Assembly: GCA_029857975.1 (NCBI GenBank)
Contig: JAOUFX010000040.1
Location: forward strand, 1-10,928
DNA: 10,928 bases
Direction of reading: 5' to 3'
DNA from: Deltaproteobacteria bacterium
Lineage (GTDB): Bacteria; Desulfobacterota; SM23-61
Shown here: positions 1 to 6,521 of the stretch, piece after piece
Layout: each line of letters opens with the position of its first letter
Position numbering within the stretch: position 1 is the first letter of the stretch
The notes under the pieces: model-generated
Told to the model about the DNA's origin: nothing
Databases searched by the model: none
The model's input: only the letters and a program-made list of their open reading frames with translations
Translations under genes and position numbers: made by a program

Positions 1-276
<276 letters not shown>

Positions 277-283
277 TCAGGAA

Positions 284-1477
284 TTATTCTTCTTCCTCAA
301 AACCGATCCAGTAGACTTGCTGGCCGACTTTCTTCTCTTTAACCATCTGGTTGAGGATCTTAGCCATATAATAAAAGTCTTCAAGCAGAATGACGTCCCC
401 TCCCAGGCCGGCCATAAAAGAGGTAACAAGAGGTCTTTTTTCCAGCTCATAGAGAGTAGCTCGGAGTTCATGAATTAGGTTCCCCCCCCGCATAGCCCCT
501 CCGTAAGAGGTGCTGCTTTCCACACTGGCTATGGCTTTCACCCGGGAGAATGCTTCGGCAATCTGGAGGGTGGGCCAGGGACGAACCCAACGCGTCCTCA
601 GCATACCTGCCTTTATTCCTTGATTCCGAAGATGATTGATGGCCGATTTGCAGGTATTGGCATGGGCTCCTTGAATGAAGAAGGCCACTTCCGCATCTTC
701 CATCTTGTATTTTTCCAGGTAGGGATCGTAATTTCGCCCGAAAATCCGGTTGAAATCAGCCGTGGCTTCTTCAATGACCCTGGGAACTTCCAGAAAAGTC
801 GCCGCCCGCTGGGCATCCATTGGCGCACCCTGATCCGGGCGGATTTGCGGGCCATGCGAAACCGGGCATAGAGGGCTTAATGGATGGGGTGCCTTGTAGG
901 GGGGCAAAAATTCCCTTACTTGGGACATGTCGGGTAAAATAACCTTATCCGGAATGTGGGAAAGGAAATAACCATCCTGACACACAAACTGGGGCAACAT
1001 CACCCGGGGATCTTCTCCTACACGGTAGTTGATCAGCGTATAATCAAAAACCTCCTGGGGGGTGGACGCCCAACCCATTAGCCACCCTTGATCTCGGCAA
1101 GACATGGCATCGGTATGTTCGGAACCAAAGTCACCCGGAGGATCAAGGGTCCGATCCGCGATGGCCATTTGCAGTGGATAACGGCCCCCCGCTGCCGGGC
1201 TATACATTTCAAAGGCATAGGTGACTCCGACTCCAGAACTCCCGGTATAGGCTCGAGCGCCAGCTGCTGAGGCCCCCAGGGCCACCGAAACCTGGGCATG
1301 CTCACCTTCGCCATGGATAAATTCTGCATCCAGTTCGCCGTTGGCTACCATCCTGGCCAGCTCCATCATGATGGCCGTATAAGGACGGATGGGAAAGGAA
1401 CAAATAACTTCCACTTCCGCATACTTCGCGCCCTGGGCTGCAGCTGCGCAGCCACTGAGCATTTTTTCCTGGGCCAT
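284..1477 (-). CDS. porA: 2-oxoacid:ferredoxin oxidoreductase alpha subunit, oxalate oxidoreductase-like
   Basis: Catalytic alpha subunit of 397 residues, containing the TPP-enzyme pyrimidine-binding domain and the transketolase C-terminal-like domain (about 250-380). Family hallmarks are the GEGEH stretch (56-60), ASAAGARAYTGSSG (69-82) and the C-terminal AGLGGDVI near residue 360. The active-site loop reads F28-P-I-R31-P. Pyruvate enzymes have Y-P-I-T-P there, and that Thr contacts pyruvate. R109-T-L-D112-P-P follows the second TPP-domain strand. Arg31, Arg109 and Asp112 are, as I recall, the residues that set Moorella oxalate oxidoreductase apart from pyruvate oxidoreductase. If that holds, the reaction is oxalate to two CO2 plus two electrons to ferredoxin, without CoA. 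The start ATG has GGAGGGAG just upstream (about 1484-1491), and the gene follows delta after 15 bp. The family call is very sure; the substrate call is an inference. The symbol given is the family symbol only. Confidence 0.93.
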   Translation of the reverse strand: MAQEKMLSGCAAAAQGAKYAEVEVICSFPIRPYTAIMMELARMVANGELDAEFIHGEGEHAQVSVALGASAAGARAYTGSSGVGVTYAFEMYSPAAGGRYPLQMAIADRTLDPPGDFGSEHTDAMSCRDQGWLMGWASTPQEVFDYTLINYRVGEDPRVMLPQFVCQDGYFLSHIPDKVILPDMSQVREFLPPYKAPHPLSPLCPVSHGPQIRPDQGAPMDAQRAATFLEVPRVIEEATADFNRIFGRNYDPYLEKYKMEDAEVAFFIQGAHANTCKSAINHLRNQGIKAGMLRTRWVRPWPTLQIAEAFSRVKAIASVESSTSYGGAMRGGNLIHELRATLYELEKRPLVTSFMAGLGGDVILLEDFYYMAKILNQMVKEKKVGQQVYWIGFEEEE

Positions 1478-1492
1478 AATACTCCCTCCTCC

Positions 1493-1822
1493 TTAAAAAG
1501 GTTTTTCCAAACGAACTACCCCATCCTCAAAATCCAGTTCAGGGACAGCGCTGAGGGCGTCCGCCGGGCATTCATTAATACAAATCTGGCATCCTTTACA
1601 AAACTTCCAGTTCCATTGCATCTGATCTTCTTTTTCATTATAAGACCAGCAGGAATCTGGGCAGGCCCCATAGCAGGTGAAGCAACGGGTGCACTTCTCA
1701 TGGTCAATGACCGGACGGACGATCCGCCAGTTTGAGGTGATGAAGAGTTCCTGTTGTTGGACGGGAGCGGGCGTGATCGCTCCGAAGGGGACCTCTCGAT
1801 CCTTGGGAACTTTTATAGACAT
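1493..1822 (-). CDS. porD: 2-oxoacid:ferredoxin oxidoreductase delta subunit (two [4Fe-4S] ferredoxin)
   Basis: A 109-residue electron-transfer subunit that carries electrons from the beta-subunit cluster to external ferredoxin. Two cluster motifs are complete: C44-x2-C47-x2-C50-x3-C54-P and C75-x2-C78-x2-C81-x3-C85-P. These are the standard spacings for a pair of low-potential [4Fe-4S] clusters. I chose the ATG at 1820-1822 because GGAAAGGAGA lies 6-15 bases upstream and the protein then has the usual length of a delta subunit with an N-terminal strap (about 40 residues before the first Cys). An open frame continues further upstream, but it would overlap the gamma gene and has no family similarity there. 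It sits between gamma (43 bp upstream) and alpha (15 bp downstream). In Moorella oxalate oxidoreductase I recall gamma-type and ferredoxin domains fused in one chain; here they are separate genes. Confidence 0.92.
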   Translation of the reverse strand: MSIKVPKDREVPFGAITPAPVQQQELFITSNWRIVRPVIDHEKCTRCFTCYGACPDSCWSYNEKEDQMQWNWKFCKGCQICINECPADALSAVPELDFEDGVVRLEKPF

Positions 1823-1865
1823 GATTTTCTCCTTTCCATGGGTTATTTGCGGAGTCCAAATGGGT

Positions 1866-2504
1866 TTAGCCTCCCCAGAAGTATTCAGTGCGGGACTTGC
1901 GGAATTTCTGGATTTTGACTTCTTTATATCCCCGCTCCATGGAGGCGACATCGCTGATAATCTTGGCCAGGTTCTCTTTTTTCACCATTCCGGTTATCTT
2001 GGCCATGGCTCCAAGGATGGGAGCGGCAATTCCCCCTCCGATGCCAGCCGCATCTACACCGCCTTCCGAACCGGAAAAATCAACAGTGCGGATTCCGGAG
2101 ATGCCGTCGGCATCCACCGTGGCGATGGCCCCCAGCACGTCGGCGTTCGGAATAAATTTCAGCATATAATCGATCGGTCGGCTTGTATTGATGACCAGAA
2201 GCCCGCCTTCCGGCATGCCTTTCAAGATATTAATCCCTTTGATGATGGTGGGTTCAACGATGACCACCACATCTGGATGACTATTGGCGTATAGATACTT
2301 CATCTCGATTTCTTCGTCGCTGATCCGGGCGTATTTGCGGGTGGTAACGAGCACGCGGTCGGGCAGGTCTTCATAATTATCAAAAGCCTGGACAAATTTA
2401 CCCTCCATCTTGGCAGCCTGGGCAAAGGCGTTGGCCACATCGCGGGCTTCCTTGTCCATGACCACCCCCCGGGTCCAAACCGTTATTTCGGTCACTTTTG
2501 CCAT
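1866..2504 (-). CDS. porG: 2-oxoacid:ferredoxin oxidoreductase gamma subunit, atypical
   Basis: Gamma subunit, 212 residues from the second of two nearby ATGs. The PorG-type fold shows in EITVWTRG at the N-terminus, in PDVVVIVEPTIIKG and GGLLVINTSRP in the middle, and in the glycine-rich GGVDAAGIGGGIAAPILGAMAKITG near the end, where family members have the conserved N/A-x-A-x-LGA region. Odd point: the canonical G-x-G-G-Q-G motif after the first strand is absent; the sequence there is W-T-R-G-V-V-M-D-K-E-A. Two in-frame ATGs occur at 2508-2510 and 2502-2504. GGAGG (2514-2518) is only 3 bases from the first but 9 from the second, so the second is preferred; the alternative adds Met-Phe. It is the first gene of the oxidoreductase set, just downstream of a MITE-like element that may carry its promoter. 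Family call firm; the missing motif agrees with an oxalate-type enzyme. Confidence 0.87.
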   Translation of the reverse strand: MAKVTEITVWTRGVVMDKEARDVANAFAQAAKMEGKFVQAFDNYEDLPDRVLVTTRKYARISDEEIEMKYLYANSHPDVVVIVEPTIIKGINILKGMPEGGLLVINTSRPIDYMLKFIPNADVLGAIATVDADGISGIRTVDFSGSEGGVDAAGIGGGIAAPILGAMAKITGMVKKENLAKIISDVASMERGYKEVKIQKFRKSRTEYFWGG

Positions 2505-2538
2505 AAACATCTACCTCCTTGATTTTGAACAATCAAAA

Positions 2539-2754
2539 TTGATGGCTTCGAAAAAAGTCCCCCGCCCAGGCGGGGTCCCACGCTTCGCGGGATGGCCCTG
2601 CACCCTTCGTCATTGCGGCGGTTTCGTAGGGCACGATGCTTCATGCCCCTACAGGTTTTGCACGCCTTGCACTGTACACCATGCGGTGCACGGCCTTGCA
2701 TCTGGACCTTTTTACTTGGCCATCCATTTTAATGACTTTTTACGAGATCATCAA
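2539..2754. mobile_element. MITE-like non-coding element with 21-bp imperfect terminal inverted repeats
   Basis: The 304-bp gap between the GntR gene and the gamma-subunit gene is mostly this element. Its ends, 2539-2559 and 2734-2754, are inverted copies matching at 17 of 21 positions; both begin TTGATG and end AAAAAGTC when read inward. The interior has no convincing ORF and is rich in hairpins: CCCCGCC/GGCGGGG with a 2-base loop (2560-2575), TCCCaCG/CGcGGGA (about 2577-2593), GTAGGGCA pairing with TGCCCCTAC (about 2626-2652, one bulged C), and GTaCACC/GGTGcAC (about 2674-2691). GC content and style differ from the AT-rich flanks. No transposase is encoded, so movement would need one supplied in trans. 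A clear target-site duplication is not visible. Ends of the type GACTTTTTACGAGATCATC feel familiar from Desulfobacterota genomes, but that is memory, not a search. Confidence 0.7.
2726..2754 (-). promoter_or_regulatory. possible sigma70-type promoter in the right end of the MITE-like element
   Basis: On the minus strand, TTGATG (2749-2754) is followed after exactly 17 bases by TAAAAT (2726-2731, five of six consensus matches). It points toward the gamma-delta-alpha-beta genes about 220 bp downstream. The -35 and spacer fall within the terminal inverted repeat, so the promoter would have arrived with the element. A structured leader made of the element's hairpins would precede the first gene. 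This is a sequence match only; read-through from the GntR gene is the alternative. Confidence 0.4.
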
Positions 2755-2808
2755 ACTTTCCTGTTGAACGGAGATCTGATATGGGGAATGTCACCCTGCA
2801 ATTGGAGA

Positions 2809-3519
2809 TTACAACCTTTTTCCACCTCCTTTCTTTTTTTTGAACAAGATATTTTCCACTTCTTCTAAATGCTTGCGCATGGCCTGCCGGGCGGCTGTCC
2901 CTTTGCCATTTTTTATGGCTAGGAGAATATCATGATGACCTCGGATAGATTTTTGTTTTCTTTCCTCTGATTGTAGGTACTCTCCCCGGGTTTTGCTCAG
3001 AAGGTCAAAAAGGGCAAGCATGAGACGTTCTAAAACACGGTTTTTAGCCATTTGGGCCAAGAGATGATGAAAATTAGTGTCCGTTTGGATGGCGTTCTCA
3101 CCGCTGGCCACCTCTTTTTCCTGCTCTTTGAGGATCTTTTCCAACTCATTGACTTCTTCGGGCAATGCATTTTCTGAGGCCAGTTGGGCAACTTCTGGTT
3201 CAATGATTTTGCGCAAAGAAAGCATGTCGATCAGGTCATCTTTTTCATGAAAGAGGGACGCCGCCAAGGGCTGCACCAAGGCTTCTTCACTGGAAGCGAT
3301 CACGTAGGTCCCGTCGCCCTGGCGCCGATCCACAAGATTCATCGTTTCCAGGGATAAAATGGCCTCCCGAACGGTGGCTCGGGATACTTTAAAAGTTTCC
3401 GATAATTCTCTCTCGGTGGGAAGCTGGTCCCCGCGTTTCAATTTTCCTTTTTCAATAAGGCTGCGGATTTGTTTAACGATATCTTCATAGGCCCGCTTTT
3501 TAACCACCGCTTTTAGCAT
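2809..3519 (-). CDS. GntR-family transcriptional regulator, FadR/FCD subfamily
   Basis: A 236-residue DNA-binding regulator. The winged helix-turn-helix is at about residues 10-75: G-D-Q-L-P-T-E-R-E-L-S, then V-S-R-A-T-V-R-E-A-I-L-S-L, then the wing R-Q-G-D-G-T-Y-V. The helical FCD ligand domain (about 95-222) has the usual metal-binding set: Asp147 and His151 (D-x3-H), His195/His196 in G-H-H-D-I-L, and His217 in R-K-H-L. FCD proteins bind small carboxylates; PdhR (pyruvate) and LldR (lactate) are members. The C-terminus is a Lys/Gly-rich tail. ATG is preceded by AAGGAGGAG with an 8-base gap. The gene follows the CDC48 gene by 20 bp, so the two are surely co-transcribed, and it lies directly upstream of the oxidoreductase genes. 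A role as local sensor of that enzyme's substrate is likely but inferred. A matching palindrome sits in the promoter ahead of the CDC48 gene. Confidence 0.92.
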   Translation of the reverse strand: MLKAVVKKRAYEDIVKQIRSLIEKGKLKRGDQLPTERELSETFKVSRATVREAILSLETMNLVDRRQGDGTYVIASSEEALVQPLAASLFHEKDDLIDMLSLRKIIEPEVAQLASENALPEEVNELEKILKEQEKEVASGENAIQTDTNFHHLLAQMAKNRVLERLMLALFDLLSKTRGEYLQSEERKQKSIRGHHDILLAIKNGKGTAARQAMRKHLEEVENILFKKKKGGGKRL

Positions 3520-3539
3520 TCAGAAGACTCCTCCTTTGG

Positions 3540-5648
3540 CTACACGCTTTTTATGGCCTCTTTAAAGTGGGGGGCACCGATTAAAAGTTTAGTAGTCGAC
3601 CTTTTCCCGGAGGGATGAATTGATTCAGCAATGGCCATCATGGTTGCACTTCGGCAAATAGATGCAATTTGGGAACCCACCATCCCTGCGGTCAATTTGG
3701 CTAACTCCTTAAGGTTTACATCCGCTCCTAAAGGCCTTTCTCGGGTATGTATCTGAAATATTTCCAATCTCTCGTTCTCATCCGGTATGGGAAAATGAAG
3801 AAGATAATCCAGCCGTCCGGCACGCATCAAGGCAGGGTCGAGTAAATCCTCACGATTCGTGGCCCCGAGGACAATCACCTGAGAATGATCACTTAAATTA
3901 TCCAGCTCGTTAAAAAACTGACTGACCATACGCTCGGTTACCCCTTCATTACTCCCCCAACGGCGGAGAGATACCAGGGCGTCAATTTCATCAAAGAAAA
4001 GGATACAAGGGGCCGATTGTTTGGCTTTTTTGAAGATCTGATGGAGTGCCTTTTCTGACTCTCCCAGCCACTTGGAAAAAAGGATAGGCCCGCTAATGGA
4101 GATAAAATTTAAACCGGTTTCACCGGCCAGAGCTTTGGCCAGGAGCGTCTTCCCCGTCCCCGAAGGGCCGGAGAAAAGAATTCCCCTCGGAGGTATCACT
4201 TTGCCGGCGACAAAAAGATCTGGATATTTGGAAGGCCATTCGACAATGGAAATGAGGGTCTCTTTGATCTTGCTCAATCCACCGATATGCTGCCACTTTA
4301 CCGTAGACCGTTCGGTATAAAATTCACGCGTTGCCGTCGGTTCAATCTCCCTGAGGGCGGTTAAAAAATCCTGCATGGTGATCTGCAACTGGTCGGGTGT
4401 ACGGAGAATCGCTTCGAGATGATTTTCCCCCTCGAGGGAAAGGTATCTCCTCAAAGCAACCATCCCGGCCTCTTTGCACAAAACCTCTAAATCGGCTCCC
4501 ACAAAGCCATAAGTTATCTGAGCAAGGTGATCTAAATCAACAATCGGGGCCAGAGGCATATGCCGGCTGTGAATCCTGAGGATTTCCCGGCGCCCTTCGA
4601 CGTTGGGCACCGGAAGAACGATCTCACGGTCAAAACGGCCTGGCCGTCTAAGGGCCGGGTCTATCATTTCAGGAATATTGGTGGCGCCGATGACAATGAC
4701 ATGTCCGCGGGAAATCATGCCATCCATTAGGGCCAGAAGTTGGGCAACTACCCTTTTTTCCACATCTCCCAAAACCTCTGCGCGCTTAGGGGCAATCGCA
4801 TCAATTTCATCGATAAAGATGATACTCGGCGCTTTTCGGGTAGCCTCTTCGAATATTTCCCGTAACCTGGCTTCGCTTTCACCATAAAATTTATGGATAA
4901 TTTCTGGCCCATTCACTCGGATAAAATGAAGTTTGGTCTCACTAGCAATGGCCCGGGCAATCAGGGTTTTACCCGTTCCGGGAGGGCCATAAAGCAATAC
5001 TCCTTTGGGGGCCTCAATGCCTAACCTTTCGAAAACCTTCGCATAACGAAGGGGAAGCTCTACCATCTCCCGAACGAGTCTTAGCTCATTTTCCAGTCCG
5101 CCCACATCATCATAGGAGACATGCGCAGGTGCCTCCAGAGAAAAATCGGGTTTCTTTAATAGAAATTTAGTTTTCTGGTTGATAATGACTCCCCCTGATG
5201 GAGAAGTAGCTTCCACTTTAAATAAACGTTCTTTTCCTCCCAGAAAAGGGATATTGATTTTATCACCAATAATCGCTGGTACCCCTTGGAGGACTTTGGC
5301 AAACTGCTCTAACTCACTTTCTTCGGGCAACACCTGGGTAAAATCGAGGGGGGTGATTAGAATCGTCGTCGCCGTTTTTCGGGGAATTTTTTTGACTCGT
5401 ACTACTTCTCCTAAGTTGGTCTGGGCATTGCTGCGGGTGATTCCGTCAACCTGGATTACTTTTTTCCCATAGAAATCTGGAAAGGTTCCGGTAATCCTGG
5501 CGACTGTCTTTTGGGCTCCCCTGATCTCGATCAAGTCGCCGAGGACGCCGTTGAAGCTCTTAATATCTTCAGGATCAAGGCGCGCCCAACCCTTGCCCAC
5601 ATCTTCAGCCAGAGCTTCGGCTACCTTAAATTCGAGGTCAACATCCAT
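3540..5648 (-). CDS. CDC48/p97/VAT-type AAA+ ATPase with two ATPase rings
   Basis: A 702-residue protein-unfolding ATPase of the CDC48 class, common in archaea and scattered in bacteria. Residues 1-165 form the CDC48 N domain (double-psi barrel followed by a second small domain), which normally binds substrates or adaptors. D1 has Walker A GPPGTGKT (221-228), Walker B IIFIDEID (276-283), sensor GATN (321-324) and the arginine-finger region RRPGRFD (334-340). Its pore loop is K-F-Y-G-E-S-E (253-259). D2 has GPSGTGKT (494-501), ILFFDEID (549-556), GATN (595-598) and RAGRLD (609-614), with an aromatic pore loop K-W-L-G-E-S-E (526-532). Both rings look active. The C-terminus ends in K-S-V with no hydrophobic-Tyr-X proteasome-docking tail. 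The ribosome binding site is weak. It is first in the unit with the GntR regulator; why an unfoldase is linked to an oxidoreductase is unclear. Confidence 0.94.
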   Translation of the reverse strand: MDVDLEFKVAEALAEDVGKGWARLDPEDIKSFNGVLGDLIEIRGAQKTVARITGTFPDFYGKKVIQVDGITRSNAQTNLGEVVRVKKIPRKTATTILITPLDFTQVLPEESELEQFAKVLQGVPAIIGDKINIPFLGGKERLFKVEATSPSGGVIINQKTKFLLKKPDFSLEAPAHVSYDDVGGLENELRLVREMVELPLRYAKVFERLGIEAPKGVLLYGPPGTGKTLIARAIASETKLHFIRVNGPEIIHKFYGESEARLREIFEEATRKAPSIIFIDEIDAIAPKRAEVLGDVEKRVVAQLLALMDGMISRGHVIVIGATNIPEMIDPALRRPGRFDREIVLPVPNVEGRREILRIHSRHMPLAPIVDLDHLAQITYGFVGADLEVLCKEAGMVALRRYLSLEGENHLEAILRTPDQLQITMQDFLTALREIEPTATREFYTERSTVKWQHIGGLSKIKETLISIVEWPSKYPDLFVAGKVIPPRGILFSGPSGTGKTLLAKALAGETGLNFISISGPILFSKWLGESEKALHQIFKKAKQSAPCILFFDEIDALVSLRRWGSNEGVTERMVSQFFNELDNLSDHSQVIVLGATNREDLLDPALMRAGRLDYLLHFPIPDENERLEIFQIHTRERPLGADVNLKELAKLTAGMVGSQIASICRSATMMAIAESIHPSGKRSTTKLLIGAPHFKEAIKSV

Positions 5649-5679
5649 GTTAGAAAGCTTCTGGTAGAGGTAATTAAAT

Positions 5680-5698
5680 TGGTATAAAGGTTATACCA
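5680..5698. promoter_or_regulatory. palindromic operator candidate ahead of the CDC48-GntR genes
   Basis: TGGTATAA-AGG-TTATACCA is a perfect 8-bp inverted repeat with a 3-bp spacer, 32 bp before the CDC48 start. FadR/FCD regulators typically bind T-G-G-T...A-C-C-A palindromes, and the regulator gene of that family lies in the same unit. The site covers the likely -10 hexamer, so binding would repress. Autoregulation by the GntR protein is the simplest reading but is inferred. Confidence 0.6.
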
Positions 5699-5711
5699 TA
5701 TGATGTTTCAA
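5683..5711 (-). promoter_or_regulatory. likely promoter of the CDC48-GntR(-oxidoreductase) unit
   Basis: On the minus strand, TTGAAA (5706-5711) is separated by 17 bases from TTTATA (5683-5688). The start of transcription would fall near 5676, giving a leader of about 30 bases. The -10 lies inside the TGGTATAA/TTATACCA palindrome. A further TTGACA (5737-5742) lies upstream but has no good -10 at the right distance. Confidence 0.5.
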
Positions 5712-5782
5712 CCATACAACATTTTAATTTTTTTTGTCAAGGAGAAGTCTCCCTCGTAATGTATCATTTCTTCTTGTTTTAG

Positions 5783-5823
5783 GAAAAAGAAATGGGGTAC
5801 GCTATCAAGTCAACTACCCCCAT
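5783..5823 (-). terminator. intrinsic terminator after the hydrolase gene
   Basis: Read on the minus strand, ATGGGG(G)TA (5815-5823) pairs with TACCCCAT (5792-5799) in an 8-bp stem with one bulged G and a 15-base loop, followed at once by TTCTTTTTCCT. It lies about 60 bp beyond the hydrolase stop codon and before the CDC48 promoter, where an operon end is expected. On the plus strand there is no T-run, so it works one way only. Confidence 0.6.
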
Positions 5824-5882
5824 CCTAACTGAATTGAATCCTGGCCAGGAGATAAACCGAAAAACCAGTTTCCATAACAGGA

Positions 5883-6512
5883 TCATTTTATGAAAGGGTT
5901 GTAAAGACGTTCGTTTTTGATCGTCGAAGTTGGAGCAGGGCCGTAATTATGCCCCGGATAAACGATCGTCTCGTCAGGGAGGGTGAGGAGTTTGGTTTTA
6001 ATCGATTCCAACATGAGTGGCCAGGAGCCGCCGGGTAGATCTGTCCTGCCCACACCCCCCACAAACAAAGTATCGCCTGTAAAAACTGCCTGATCCCCTT
6101 GGAGGCACATCCCCCCTGGAGAATGACCCGGAGTGTGGAGGACTTTTAGAGTCAGGTCTCCAAGCCGGATGAGATCACCTTCTTTCACGGTCAGATCAGC
6201 GGGGGGGGAAGGGTGGCCCCCAAACATAGAGATCATACTACGAGGGATCCGGGTGAGAAGCGGTTCATCTTCTTCATGGATGATGATCTTGGCCCCGGTC
6301 TTTTTTTTCATTTCCTCGTTGCCCATGATGTGGTCGACATGGGCATGGGTGTTCAAGATATACCGGATCGTGATTTTTTGCCGGTCGGCGATGGCCAGAA
6401 TCTCGTCGATATCATCAGCCGGATCGATGACCAGTCCTTCTTTTCCAGCATCGCTGCTTAGAAGGTAGGCAAAGACTGCCATCCTTCCCACTTCAAGCTG
6501 CTTCAGGAACAT
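5883..6512 (-). CDS. metallo-beta-lactamase fold hydrolase, glyoxalase II-like (GloC/YcbL type)
   Basis: A 209-residue cytoplasmic hydrolase. The binuclear metal site is complete: T-H56-A-H58-V-D60-H61, His130 in H-T-P-G-H-S-P-G, Asp147 in G-D-T-L-F, and His188 in Y-P-G-H-N-Y-G-P. The G-R-T-D-L-P-G-G stretch (155-162) and the short length, without the C-terminal glutathione-binding domain of classical glyoxalase II, match the GloC/YcbL class. That class hydrolyses hydroxyacyl thioesters such as S-lactoylglutathione in vitro; the natural substrate in an anaerobe may use another thiol. ATG is preceded by GAGGAGGAAG, which overlaps the end of the endonuclease III gene (9-bp gap). It is the last gene of the three-gene unit, followed by a terminator. 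It contains a run of eight C on the coding strand (6199-6206), yet the frame is intact. Fold certain, exact substrate not. Confidence 0.88.
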   Translation of the reverse strand: MFLKQLEVGRMAVFAYLLSSDAGKEGLVIDPADDIDEILAIADRQKITIRYILNTHAHVDHIMGNEEMKKKTGAKIIIHEEDEPLLTRIPRSMISMFGGHPSPPADLTVKEGDLIRLGDLTLKVLHTPGHSPGGMCLQGDQAVFTGDTLFVGGVGRTDLPGGSWPLMLESIKTKLLTLPDETIVYPGHNYGPAPTSTIKNERLYNPFIK

Positions 6513-6521
6513 TCTTCCTCC

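Noticed and set aside
482..489. Run of eight C on the plus strand inside the alpha-subunit gene, and a similar run of eight G at 6199-6206 in the hydrolase gene.
   Set aside because: Both frames stay intact across the runs. Slippage-based phase variation has no other support in housekeeping genes.
1493..1951. Longer delta-subunit start at 1951.
   Set aside because: It overlaps the gamma gene by about 85 bp, and the extra residues look non-family; the ATG at 1822 has a strong ribosome binding site.
2519..2544. TTGATT...AATCAA and ATCAA-AA-TTGAT inverted repeats just upstream of the gamma-gene ribosome binding site.
   Set aside because: AT-rich, short and partly made by the element's end; no match to the TGGT...ACCA site. 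Not enough to call an operator.
5839..5850. Perfect palindrome TCCTGGCCAGGA between the hydrolase stop and its terminator.
   Set aside because: Too short and in the wrong place for an operator; probably chance.
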